64,000 nucleotides of DNA from Gnetum montanum (GCA_015680685.1 MNCI01004284.1:355171-419170); one strand, 5' to 3'. Numbered from the stretch's first letter, positions 35,261 through 45,849 are shown. Numbers and translations are program-made. Notes: generated by a model not told the origin, from the letters alone.

Positions 35261-36713
35261 GTACACCATTATCATCAGTTTCCCTGTCTTTTTCATGTAT
35301 TCTAGTTTTTTGGTTCCTATTTCATTTTTTAGATCTACACTTGTGTGCTTGTTATTTCATGATTTTGCATAAATCCTACATCATATTTTTCTCATCTCTA
35401 AATAGATCTAAGTTTATTTACTTATTTTAGTCTTGACAAGCTTAGTTTATAAAATATGTTTGCTTTTTAAATGCTTTTCCCCCCCCAAAAAAAAAAAAAC
35501 TAGTAGTATGGTTGTTTTTGTTAGAATTTTGATAAAATCAAATTTTAACAAACTAATACCTATTATTTTTAGGTTTTTTTATATGGTTTTAAGTTTGTTT
35601 GATCATCCTAGCTACATTTCATGGTTAGATCAAGTTAAGTTTTGTAAATTTTGGGTTTTGGAATACTTTTTTGATGAAAAAAGCTAGTAATGTTGTGTAT
35701 TTTTTATTAATAAAATGGCTACATTTTTGCAAAATATAATATTATGGGTTTGTACATATATTTTTAAGGTTTCCAATAGTTTTATTCTTGTTTGATTTGG
35801 AGTTATGATCATTTGAGTTCAGTTATGTAGTTATGGTTCCTTGCTATTTTTTAGATTTCGTGAAGGTTCACAAATTTATTTTTTTTTGAAAAGACAACAA
35901 GGATTTTGAATTTTCTATAGCTATATCTATGTATTACTCAATTGTTTTTTCTAATGGTGGTGGAATCAATCAATTTTGAGCTCAAATGAATTTTTGGTGA
36001 TTTTTCTTCCAACCTTGTGTGAAAGGGAGTTTATGTTGATGGATACAGTCAAGTTAGTTTGGCAATTTTTTTTGAAAAATGGTTAGGATTTTTAATGATT
36101 TCTTATTATGGGGCTGTACTTTAAGGTTTTATAATTCTAGCAGCTATGGAATCATTGAATCTATTAAGTAGTTAATTAGTTATGATCATTTCTGTTTGGT
36201 TGTGCAAAATTGTGGTTACAAGGCCATTACCCAATTACTTTTGTGAAGATGGGCAATGTTGAGATTGTAAAAAAAAAAAAAACCTTTTTTCATAATGTCC
36301 CATAGTTTTTAGGATAGTTTGGAATGTTAGTAAGTGCTAGAAGTGATTTGAATCAAAAAATAATTTTTTTTTCATATTTTTTCCAAGTGTTTTCCTATGG
36401 CTATTTTGGTGTAAAGTTGTAAAAATTGATTGAATGTTGGTTGTAGACATGGGTTGTATGTTGAAATTTTTAAGTTTAGAATTATTCATGGAAGTTGAAA
36501 ATTTAATCCTATACTATCACTTTCACATTTTTAGTCCTAAACTATTAATTCTATGTTTTTAGTTGCAATCTATCATTGTTACAATTTTAGTTTTAAATAG
36601 TCATTTTATGTAGACTATTTCAAATTTTGTCTAAGTGTTATTTTCTATGTTTAATAGTTATAAGTATTTTGTTCTAAGTTTTCATGATTATAATTTGTTG
36701 TGGTTGGATGTTA
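35261..36713 (+). other. Proposed long first intron of passenger gene copy 1
   Basis: It is T-rich with no conserved frame. It holds homopolymer runs (C8A12 near 35480, A12 near 36270). It ends at GTTACAAG before the conserved KPIL coding block. Read as ordinary intergenic DNA it contains nothing else. Confidence 0.4.
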
Positions 36714-37540
36714 CAAGGTCTTCTTGAAGCCCATCTTATTGGTAATAGAAATGGTGGGGCTGTTATGTTGTATTCACCTCCTCAGGCTTGACTCCCTAGT
36801 TCTAGATATGGAATGGGATCACAACAAGATATGGTTCAAGCTAGGGATCAAAGAGTTTCTCACCTACCTCCTATGGAACTTAAGTGTGATGATTTGGTCA
36901 CACTTGAAAATTGAGGTTGCAGTAGTGATCATAGAGACCATCCTACCTAGGTCTTCTAGCTTGATCACCAAGTTCTTAATGGAAGAACCTAAAACTCACA
37001 CAAAGGGAGTGAAAAAATAATGGCACCACCACTGTGGATTCTTGAAAATTCTCAAAAATTTTGGAGATGCCCAAATTCAGTCAATATAATAGGGACAACA
37101 TTTTAATTATTAACCATTATGCACATACATTATTCCAAAACCCTCCAAGCATTGTTTATCGCATAGAGGGGTACATAAGGTTGTCTTTGGTTTGTGGTTA
37201 TTTTCTACTATTGTATACTTAAGTTATGACAATTTTTTTTGTTTCAACTTCCTATAAGTTCAGGATGGATGAGTGGGGCTTGATTAGAGGTAATAACCTC
37301 TTGCTACTAGCCCACATAGCTTTAGAGGTGTTCACCAAAAGCCCAAATGTGAGACTTGTAGTGTTGGCACATATAGAGGGTGATCTTAAAGATAGTATCG
37401 AGTGCCACTCTAAGGCTTATATGAGATGCCTAGGGAATGGGATGATGAATATAGCTAGGGGGCCAACCCATCACTTGATGACTTAGACATGAACCTACCT
37501 CCTAGAGCCCCTAAGATGCCTACATCAAATAGGTGAAGTA
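36714..37540 (+). pseudogene. FCP1/NIF-like phosphatase domain of passenger gene copy 1 (two exons)
   Basis: In this family the first strand normally reads hhhLDLNG or hhhLDxD with the catalytic Asp. Here it is ILLVIEMVG, with Glu at the Asp position. GIKEFL then about ten residues then VMIWSH corresponds to RPGxxEFL and VGIWSS. YNRDNILIINHYAH followed by NPPS corresponds to the NTLLIDDSPYK and NPP motif; both Asp are lost. The small intron 37180-37258 (AG/GTTGTC to CCTATAAG) splits the domain at the same place as in copy 2. PNVRLVVLAHIEGD in the second exon corresponds to the end of the family domain. A stop and a TAATGG interruption near 37019 show decay. Assignment is by motif order, not by search. 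Confidence 0.55.
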
Positions 37541-37698
37541 AGTGATTTTATAATTTGTTAATTTTGAGTTATTCATATATTAATTTTTTTCTAGCTATTT
37601 TGATTTTGGTTTTTTAAGAAGTTGTATTCGACTTTAACTTAGTTATATATTTTTTTATTGTAATGTACTTTGTATGATGCTATCCTTCATTATTGTAG

Positions 37699-38757
37699 AG
37701 GCCACTCCATCAGCTGAAGTTATGATTATCATTTCAAGACATGCTAAGAAGACCCTAATCCTCAAGTTCAGTGAGGTGGAATCCTAATAGAACTGGTTAC
37801 TAGACCATGCACCTAATGCTATATGTGTGAGAGTTATACATGTAGGCCTGTTTGACCTCTTCATGGCCCCAAGCCCAATCATTCCCACTGTAGAGATAAT
37901 GAACACCATTAACTCCTTTAGCCAAGGAGTAAGAAAGTTCACCACTTGGGTTCATGGTGTGAATGTTTTTTTGGATGTTAGTGCATCAACTTTCAATGAC
38001 CTTTTTGGCATACCAAACAATGGCATGTTGATTATCTCCAAAGCAAGTAGGGAGGTGGATCACTGGGAGGAAGTAGAAGAGTGGCTAAACACTCATTATG
38101 GTTCTAAGTGATACTCTCTAAAGTAGATCAAATCATTGTTAGTTAGAGAGATGTATCCCTTGTTTTGATCCTAGGAATTTCCTAAATTATTATTACAAGG
38201 GAAGATCTTGGACATAGAGCAAGCTTAGGCCATAAAGTAGGTACTCACTGAGGGTTCTCAATTTAACTAGGTTACGCACTTGATTTCTAGGATATAGTGG
38301 GACATACAAAAGCTTCGTAACAACCTCACTATGAAGTACCTTGTGAACTTTGTACTTTTTGCAACTTACTTATAGAGTTTTGTGAAGTCCATAGTGGTGG
38401 GGAAGGATGAACAATGCGTTATCCAAGATCCATACCAACTCACCAAACCATGGGTGAAGCTCTTGGCTCCAACCACATAGGCCCAAGATCCACTAAAAGT
38501 TGTTGGTGAATTATTGTCTATCATTACAAAGGGGATTAGTGGTAGGCATTGTATATCTCCTAATAACATGAGGGAAAATCCTCTCACAATACCATCTAGA
38601 GTCAAGAAGGCTCAAAAGCTATGAAAAGAGGCTAAGGGAACAACTAGGGCCAAGCTTAAGAGGCCATTGGCAAATGAACCAACACCAGTGATCAAGGAGT
38701 CTATGAAGAAGCCTAGGTTTACTATTAAACTTAGAGATGTATACCATGAAGTTAGAG
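37699..38757 (+). pseudogene. Mobile-domain-like exon 4 of passenger gene copy 1
   Basis: The longest clean segment is ORF 37827-38111. It shares with copy 2 (61777-62060) the blocks HVGLFD/DVGLFD, PSP, a Phe-rich turn before KF.T..HG, then F..LFGI..G and a Glu-rich helix ending W-L-N. This order resembles the domain often annotated 'putative plant transposon protein' found in antisense ORFs of Tat elements. The exon continues through a broken middle (LRNNLTMKYLVNFVLFATYL) to a basic tail (KKAQKL, KKPRFTIKL) and ends AGAG/GTATGTC. Function is unknown. Confidence 0.55.
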
Positions 38758-38885
38758 GTATGTCATATCTTAGTTTATTATTTCCTTAATCTATTTTAAA
38801 GTTATGGTTTTATGTTAGTTGCATGCTTTCTTTTAGGAAAAACATTCTAAGTTATTCTATGTTCTTATGGTTGATGTTCTTGTAG

Positions 38886-40308
38886 ATAAGTAATAGGAAC
38901 AGGAGACCAAGGCTGTAGCAATGGTAGTTAAGGAAGAGAAAAGGCATCAAGAGGAAGAGGAGCTACAATGTTGGGAAGAAGAGATATTGAAGCATTATGA
39001 GGACGATGTGTTTCTAAATGATGACTTACCTCATATTCCTCCTATGGACCACTTTGACTCTATGCTAGAAGATCCACAAATGAGTGAACCTCCTATTGCC
39101 ATAGCAGAGGACCTCTCAAGTATGATTGATCTTTGATTTTGAATGTTGTACATGTTATATTTTGTAGATTCATGTCAACCTTTAGCTATGGTTGTTGATT
39201 GCTTACTACACTTGTTGTAGCCCAAGAGCCACAAGGAGAGGCTTCCACTTCTACCTTCCACATGCAACCATCGGTGGAAACCCCCAATAAACTTGAATTT
39301 ATGTAGGCTGTAGCTAAAGATATTATTACTCAATTGTAGCGAATAGCTCCTAATATTGGTAAGGATTTTAACTCATTTTTTCTTTATTATTTTTATATTT
39401 TGATCTTGTTATTTAGTTTCCATGGTTATGTAGTTTTTTTGTTGCTAAATGATTTTGTTTGTTGGACATTGATTTATGTTGGTTATAGTGCCTAAACTAA
39501 GATGGAATCTTGAGAAGCCAATGAAGGTTGACACATTACCTCTCTTGCCTTCAGGTTTAGAGAATGTCCCACATGGGCTATATGAGGATGCCATTGGATG
39601 TGCACTATCATGTGCTAAGTTCTTATGGGAATGTAGATGCTCCAACAAGTTCCTATGAGAACAAGTTGTAGCATTGAGGGAGGAGAACAAGAAGCTAAAA
39701 TAGGATGTGATAAACCTCAAGGACTACAAATACTTCATTGAAGCCTAAGTGGACAATAGAGACTCCTTATGTTCCATGGAGCTAACTTGGACATGTTATA
39801 AGAGTGTAGTCCAAGGAAAGGATACCCTTACCAGACAAGTAGTAGAATAGAAGCTTCAAATTGATCTCATCAACCACAAGGCTGATGAGTGAAAAGATTA
39901 CTACAATTGGGTCATTGAGTGGGGTCATACACAAAAGGACCACAAATGGATGTACAAAGCAGAATGGGATGCTTACCTGAACTAGCTAAAGGATGAGTCT
40001 ACTAAGACTAATATCCTAATGGGTATTAATCTTATAACTGTAGTCTGGGCCAACATGTTTGAAGACCAAATACTCCACCATCTAGAGGTTGGTCTTTAGA
40101 GCTTCTCCAAAGAACATGCAGCTCTAGAACCATCTTAGAATTTCCTTACTTTTATTGTTGGTTTTGTTTAGGTTCTTTATTTCATCTTTATGTGTGTTGG
40201 TTACTAATCAATTTTGTGTTGTCATGTTATAGGCACTAGAAGACATTGGCAGCCCCAAAAATGAGGGTAAAGATGATGCTACACCTCCTCAACTAGATGC
40301 TCCTTAGT
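38886..40308 (+). pseudogene. C-terminal exons 5-8 of passenger gene copy 1
   Basis: Exon 5 encodes a Glu-rich then acidic segment (EEKRHQEEEELQCWEEE, then DVFLNDDLPHIPPMDHFDSM). Copy 2 keeps VLDVLDSILGDLPPKD at the matching place. Exon 6 ends CCTAATATTG/GTAAGG, matching CCTAATGTTG/GTAAGA in copy 2. Exon 7 is Lys/Glu/Trp-rich with YYNWVIEWG and KWMYKAEWDAYL; copy 2 has DYCTWVLEW and KYKVEKESYLNFW. The pattern suggests a coiled-coil C-terminus. The last splice site (near 40180-40235) is unclear. An end at TAG 40306-40308 is tentative. Confidence 0.5.
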
Positions 40309-40960
40309 TCCCTTAGTTGCTTTTCATTTTTAGCTATTTTGATTTCATGTTGATGATGATGTATGGCTAGTGTTAGCCAAAATAGTTTATTTTTTGGATG
40401 ATTTATTAGGCTATGTTTATGATATTATGGAAATTTTAACTTTAATCATAATTTTAAATTTTAAGTTTTAATTCTGGATATGACATTATAGTGTTATCGA
40501 TTTTGTTTATATTATGGTTCTACATTGTAATCGATGTTATGGCTACATTAGCTAGATTTGGTTGTCATGTAGTAGAAGGTTAAAATGATTATGCAACGAG
40601 GTTGTAAACTAAAGTGAAAATGAAGTATAAGGTTATTTTCCATTTTTAGGCCATGGAAGACTATAGTGATATAAAAGAAAATTCATATTTTTGGATATTT
40701 CATGTTTTATAAATTTTTATGGATTTTTTTTATTTTAAAATTTTTATGATGTTTTTGGCTTTTTTGAGCAAAAAGAAAAAGGCTTCAAGAGTAAAAGAAT
40801 GTAAAGATAAGGTAAACTTTATTCTATAGGAAAATAAAAAATTTAATGTAAAAGAAAATAAGATCACAAGTACAAAGCATGTAAAGTATAAACTAGGCTA
40901 TCAGGTTATGAGTACATATAGTTACAGTGTTGTAAGCACATAGGGTGTAGGAAGAATTAG
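40309..40960. other. Stretch between passenger gene and protease
   Basis: It is AT-rich without a coding signal on either strand. If E2 has an Ogre-type intron between protease and RT, this is its first part on the minus strand; a weak 5' splice candidate (CACAA/GTGATA on the minus strand) lies near 40975. Confidence 0.35.
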
Positions 40961-40964
40961 GAGC

Positions 40965-41832
40965 TTATATCACTTGTGCAAGTGTTTCCTAATCTTTGAG
41001 AGATTGGGAAATGCATATGGTTTGTTTTGCACTAGTTTGTACTCTCCATCTCCTTCGCTGACAATGTTGAAGAGGAGCTCTCCCCATGATGCATTGATGG
41101 ATTCCTAGTTGTTCATTTCAGCCTCTTTAGCTCCATCAACCTCTTTGATTTTGCAGCCAACAGAAGGAGTTTCTTTATGAAACTCCACTTCAAACCCTTA
41201 CTTCACATCAACATTGTTAATAGTTAAGGAAATGCACTTTCACTGTGAATAATGATCCCACCTCCCTCATAAGATAGGTGAATTTCTTGGTGAATAGGTG
41301 AAGATACAGCTTGAAATTGGGCTAGCCAAGGTCTTCCTAGGATAAGGTTAAATCATAGTGTTTCTTCTACTACCAACAAATCTATCATTGTCGGGAATTG
41401 CTCCCCTACCATAAAATCAAAATAAATGGATCCTTTAACCACAACTTGTGATCTAGTAAAGGATTTAAGGGCTAAGGTCATAGTATATTGCATTTTTTCT
41501 TTTAGGCCTAGGCATTCAACAATGGTAAAGGGTATGACATTGGTTGCTACCCATTCATCTACCTGCACCCTATGTACTTTATATTTTCCAACATGTATGG
41601 TTATAAAGAAATATTCCTTGGTTACTTCAACATTTTGGGGGTTTGTCTTGACTTCACTATCATGAAACATTAACGATGTTGACTTTGATTTCTTGGGTGA
41701 AGAGGATACCATGACTACATGGATGGCCTCTCCATTAATGGGAACATCCTCACTAAGAGGAATGAAGGTCAGCATCTTAACCAATGCCTCACGATGAACA
41801 GTAGAGGTCATAACCAGGTCATACAAGCTCAA
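40965..41832 (-). pseudogene. E2 aspartic protease region
   Basis: The open frame 41353-41832 (159 residues) is one of the best preserved pieces of the window. It begins SLYDLVMTSTVHREAL, as in Tat/Ogre pre-protease segments. It then gives ITIHVGKYKVHRVQVDEW, where the catalytic D-G/T-S/A triad has become D-E-W, and then NVIPFTIVECLGL. After a stop it continues with LILGRPWLAQFQAVSS (about 41290-41340) and HQEIHLSYEGGG, then a tail to about 40965 (ELLFNIVSEGD, YKLVQNKPYAF, KIRKHLHK). Gag lies directly upstream (higher coordinates). RT does not follow: it is about 10 kb away. Confidence 0.8.
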
Positions 41833-42930
41833 GGTTATGTTCTTTTATTTGAGAGATTAATTAACCTATTCCATCATGTTGAGGAATTCCTTTTTGTTAT
41901 TAGTTGATCTATTTTTTCTAACTTCCTTGATGCACACCAAAATATGGACTTCATGCTTAGGTTGTTGTTGGAGCCTAGTCTCTCTTTTCTCTTCTTCAGG
42001 TTTTGGATCTTCCTATGGTTTACTTGTTAAACCAGTATGGGTTGTAGAAGTCATGGAAATACATGAAATGGAAGTGGGCTTTGGTGGTATCACTTCCTTT
42101 CCTGACTTGATCTACTTATCAGTATTTTTCTTAGCTTTCTATGCATCCTTCTTCTATTATTTGGTTGGGGATTTCTTATTATCCCTAGTTGGTTGCGAGG
42201 AAGAAGACATTGCATTGGCCACCATAGGGGGTTGTTCTGTGGTTGGGAAAGGTTGTGTTGTAGTGAGCTAGGAAACATTGATGAAAAAAGGCTCCTTAGG
42301 AGGCATTTGTGATGGTACCCTTACAAAAATAGGGGGTCTTAACCTAATAGAAGCTAAAGAGCACCTTTTGTTACAAGGGGGTACCCAAATCACGAATGGC
42401 TCCCTCACAAGCATTCAATTGTCATCAACATTGAACAAAAATATAATGTATGAATTATTATTGGCATTCAATGGGTCTTTGTATATGTGCATTGATTGGT
42501 TTTATGGTTTACCAAGTGGATGTCTCTAATACCAATTCAACCCTATCAATCATCCTTTGCAAGTCATCCTCAAGTGTAAGGAAAAAATCAATATTGTAAC
42601 ATGGAAACTGATGGTAATTGCAAAAGTAGTTGAGCTTAAATTATTTAGGTACTAGAGGATCATCTTTGGTTGTCAAGTAGGATCTTTGGCTATTTTGCAC
42701 AACCTATCATCCCTCTTATGATAGTTGGTCTAAGAGCTCTAACGGATTGAGGGGTAACTTGGTGTACTTGGATTAATCTTTTTGTGCAAAGTTATACCTA
42801 GACATAGTTGATGCGGTGACCCCAAAGGTTGGCAATTGATTGTTATTGTTCGTAGTAGGGGCCTTGGTTTGATTGATTTTTGGCCCTTGGTTGGTGTTGG
42901 TGACCGTTTGGGATGCGACTATCAACGAGT
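41833..42930 (-). pseudogene. E2 gag, C-terminal part with degenerate zinc-finger region
   Basis: Minus-strand translation from about 42930 gives SQTVTNTNQGPKINQTKAP, then TMSRYNFAQKD and KLNYFCNYHQFP followed by a block LTLEDDLQRMIDRVELVLE. The C-x-Y-H and L.DDLQ.MID pattern matches the C-x-Y-H-x5-H-x-T-x-x-C.. LK..I..LI region of Gypsy gag, with the later Cys and His lost. The rest is a low-complexity Pro/Ser/Lys-rich linker to protease. It is broken by stops and separated from the N-terminal gag by the insert at about 42930-45840. Confidence 0.65.
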
Positions 42931-43917
42931 GTCCTCAAACAAGATTTAGGTGCTTGTTGGTCTCTGGCAACACCAAGGCCCAGATACCTCCAAATAGACT
43001 CAGTAGTTAATGTGAGTATGTGTGTGTGCTGTTGCAGTGTGCGGTTGTGAAAAATGAAATTATTGCATTACGTGTAAACTATAAATGACTTATCATAAAG
43101 AGATTCAGCCAAATTTGCCAAGTACTGCGAGTTGTTGAGAGTTCCTATTTTGTTTAATTGCCTAGTCTACGCGGTCCTTATAATACCTACTTGTAACAAA
43201 TAAAATTTTGCAAAAACATTTGAGCAGAACTCCATGAATATACTTCTAATTTTCCCCATAGAAAGAGATAGTTCCATAAGAAAACTAGAAATAGAGCAAG
43301 ATTCAATGGAAATAGACAGAAAAGAAAGCAGATTTGTGTTAAGACCTAAAATGTTTAAACAAGGTAAAATGATACGAGTAAAAAATTTGAAATAAAGCTA
43401 TCCCAAATTCAATAAATACGAATTGTTCAAACTTCCAAGGCTCAAATAAGCAATTTTTTCAAGACAATCCTACTATGCTACCAAAAATTGCTGCATAAAC
43501 TATCACGTACGAGACTCCATTTTGGCTAGATAATAGATGTCAACAATTGCATTCAATAGAACCTTTAAAAGACTTGACAATTTCTGATTGAAATACCATG
43601 GAGATTCACTTTAAAGATAAAAGAAGCTATTCTGGTCCCATCAAAATACCAAATATTTTCTGAACCCTCTTGAATATTGAATCGTTCAACGGCATGACTA
43701 CATGCAGAGGCTCTCTTACAACAATCTCAATAGTGGTTCTTATACATTGCATAATAATAAAATTTACTACTAAAATGCTCTTAAGGCTTTTAAACACAAA
43801 CACCTCTATGGCAAAATTTTAACAGAAATTTTCTATCGAGCAACAAGAACAATAAGAGCAATCGAAAAATCCAAAAATTACTTGCCAAGCATGATACTAT
43901 CTAAACCACTAGCTAAA

Positions 43918-44179
43918 NNNNNNNNNNNNNNNNNNNNNNNNNNNNNNNNNNNNNNNNNNNNNNNNNNNNNNNNNNNNNNNNNNNNNNNNNNNNNNNNNNN
44001 NNNNNNNNNNNNNNNNNNNNNNNNNNNNNNNNNNNNNNNNNNNNNNNNNNNNNNNNNNNNNNNNNNNNNNNNNNNNNNNNNNNNNNNNNNNNNNNNNNNN
44101 NNNNNNNNNNNNNNNNNNNNNNNNNNNNNNNNNNNNNNNNNNNNNNNNNNNNNNNNNNNNNNNNNNNNNNNNNNNNNNN
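43918..44179. other. Assembly gap (262 N)
   Basis: A run of N. The 'ORF' spanning it is not real. Confidence 0.99.
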
Positions 44180-44444
44180 ATTTTAATTACTAAATGTTAT
44201 TAAACCCTAGTAATTCTCATGAAAGTAATCTAGCATTAGCTATAATTATCATGGATACTAACTAAAAATATTTTTTCTCTTTTTCAATAAAATATTGTCA
44301 AAGTATCTTTAACACTATGTATGTCTTAATTGATTAATTTTAATTTAATTTCTCTATGTTATAGTTTTGGATTTTTAAATAATCGATAACAACACTTTCC
44401 GTTGTGAAACTCAGGGCATCGTTGACGTGGAGCTTACGATGGTT

Positions 44445-44750
44445 CTATCCTCTATTTTTTCCACCCCTTCTTCCTTGATTTTCTTGTACAAAACAAGTGG
44501 TTGTAGCTGCATTTGACATTTGGAACAATGCCTTCTCCATTTTTCTAACTGCACCATCGAAACGACAGGCGTCGACAATGGCATCGACTCTGGCTTGTTT
44601 TAACCGAAGGAGGTAACGTGTTAATGTTGCCTTCATCTTCACAGACAAACATTCAACGTAATTCCAGTGTCCACCAGAAAAGTAACTATAATGGTACAAG
44701 TCTCTCTGGTTAACCGTATAACCAACAATGGCACCACTGGATGTAGACAC
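44445..44750 (-). CDS. Hypothetical ORF in the CpG-retaining insert
   Basis: This is a 101-residue minus-strand frame, open from a GTG at 44750. ATG is not available at the start, so it may be an internal exon. The composition is protein-like (GAIVGYTVNQRDLYHYSYF near the N-terminus, LLRLKQARVDAIVDACRFDG in the middle, a basic Gly/Arg/Lys-rich end). An acidic-basic amphipathic middle could be helical. I recognise no family. Upstream on the same strand the frame is closed. It may be a fragment of a host gene or of a transposon gene, or a chance frame in CG-rich DNA. Confidence 0.25.
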   Translation of the reverse strand: MSTSSGAIVGYTVNQRDLYHYSYFSGGHWNYVECLSVKMKATLTRYLLRLKQARVDAIVDACRFDGAVRKMEKALFQMSNAATTTCFVQENQGRRGGKNRG

Positions 44751-45555
44751 AATGTTTCTTTCATGTCCTCAATGGGAGACTATTTCTTTGCAGTTGTCAT
44801 CTGTTCAATTCGGGAACCACAACTTTCCAACCACTACCGACCCTTGCAACTCCTTGTGATGAGTTGGCTACCTCTTTCTTTTGCTGTGTTGGTCTCGAGC
44901 TTTCTATTCTTGCTTATATTTATCACTAGTTAAGGAGCACAATTTCATCTTCAAATGATTTTTGAAACACCTTCCTACTGAATCGTGTTCCACTTTGGCT
45001 CGTTCCATCGATGCGTGGCTTCAGAGAAACTCTACAAGCCCATATTTCGTGAGAGTTACTGAGCTTTCGATTTCACTGGTGACGATTTTCTACATGTATC
45101 CCTTTACCTTTATCTAGCTAAGACCATTTTTTGGATCATTTGTAGAAGACAATATGCTTGATCTTGAGAAGTGTATCTTTCTATTCTATGCATACGCTTC
45201 CGGTGTCATCCGTTGGCTTGCCCACGTGTATGTTTAGTTTCTGGCTCTTCCCCCTTTTTTTGCAGCAGACATAACCCTAAATATTGAACAATTCAAGCTC
45301 AAGGATAAAATATTTCCAAGATTCAGCATGCCATTGAACACAAACCATTACTTGATCGTCTTCCGAAACTCCTGCGGCCTAACCCTGTGATCACAAGCAT
45401 CGGCGTTTCAGCCAGCAGTTTGATCAGGTCACCGCGGTCGATACGAATGGAAGAAAGGGTGTGTCTACTTTCTTCATGGTTGATATTTTCCAATGTCTCC
45501 AAACCTTTAAATATTATACATTACTTTAAAATATATTCTACTCAGTCTTGCCACG

Positions 45556-45580
45556 TTTAGGGTTTAGGGTTAACCCTAAA
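45556..45580. repeat. Head-to-head telomere-type repeat (palindrome)
   Basis: Two TTTAGGG units at 45556-45569 run directly into TTAACCCTAAA, so 45563-45580 is a perfect 18-base palindrome of plant telomere words. A lone AACCCTAAA lies at 45276-45284 and AAACCCTAG near 44204. Such words are also the plant 'telo-box' promoter motif. Confidence 0.7.
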
Positions 45581-45849
45581 TCATGCCTTGTTTTGTAACA
45601 TAGTGCTCTGTACACATCATTGTCTTTATCTAACCACGATTCCTCAAAAATAATTTAGCACTTTAATTTTGTATCCTGAGAAGGTCTTAACATCATTTTT
45701 TTTAAACAGTAAGTAACTTCTCCAAACCATCCATCAACCTGTAACTTTAAAGCCACATGCTTTATTTCTAAATTATCAACCATACATCATTCTACAAGTT
45801 GTCTTTTCCCCGTATCCACTCCTGCTGTCCCATGAAATGGCCAAATGTG

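Larger units (their letters stand above)
35139..40308 (+). pseudogene. Antisense passenger gene, copy 1: FCP1/NIF-phosphatase-like plus mobile-domain-like protein, multi-exon
   Basis: This intron-containing gene lies on the strand opposite to E2 gag-pol. Proposed exons: 35139-35260, 36714-37179, 37259-about 37540, 37699-38757, 38886-39119, 39221-39358, 39489-about 40180 and about 40236-40308, with GT-AG borders at most junctions. Exons 2-3 read like an FCP1/NLI-interacting-factor phosphatase: KPILLVIEMVGLLC, GIKEFLTYLLWNLSVMIWSH, FSQYNRDNILIINH, QNPPS. Exon 4 carries VGLFDLF, NSF, KFTTWVHG and FNDLFGIPNNG, which resembles the plant-transposon-protein/mobile-domain type. Exon 5 is acidic and exon 7 Lys/Glu-rich, probably coiled-coil. 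A related copy lies at about 59225-64000. Several stops show it is now dead or nearly so. The role is unknown; phosphatase activity is unlikely because key Asp positions are changed. Confidence 0.6.
42930..45840. other. CpG-retaining insert in E2 gag, unknown nature
   Basis: This block interrupts gag and differs from everything else in the window. I count 13 CG dinucleotides at 44396-44720 against 2 at 22001-22310. It includes a 262-base N gap. A dense CG stretch lies at about 45355-45465. Both strands there have short open frames (minus: IRIDRGDLIKLLAETPM; plus: LLRPNPVITSIGVSASSLIR) that I do not recognise. Telomere-like TTTAGGG words lie at 45556-45580. I found no terminal inverted repeats, no LTR pair and no clear target duplication, but the gap may hide part of it. 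It may be a captured low-copy host sequence or a young DNA transposon. Confidence 0.5.

Noticed and set aside
39445-39720. Minus-strand 91-residue ORF
   Set aside because: It is the shadow of the coiled-coil exon of the passenger gene on the plus strand.
40309-40960. Possible continuation of pol between protease and passenger gene
   Set aside because: No RT, RNase H or integrase motif could be found here in any minus-strand frame; the RT start is at about 30440.
41876-42271. 131-residue plus-strand ORF with hydrophobic stretches
   Set aside because: It is antisense to the gag-protease linker of E2, whose minus-strand frame matches known gag-protease order.
43882-44193. 103-residue ORF across the N gap
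   Set aside because: It consists almost wholly of N; only about a dozen residues at one end and three at the other are real sequence.
45355-45465. Possible organellar DNA insertion, because of the sudden rise in CG content
   Set aside because: No recognisable chloroplast or mitochondrial gene or tRNA could be read on either strand, so I left it as unknown.
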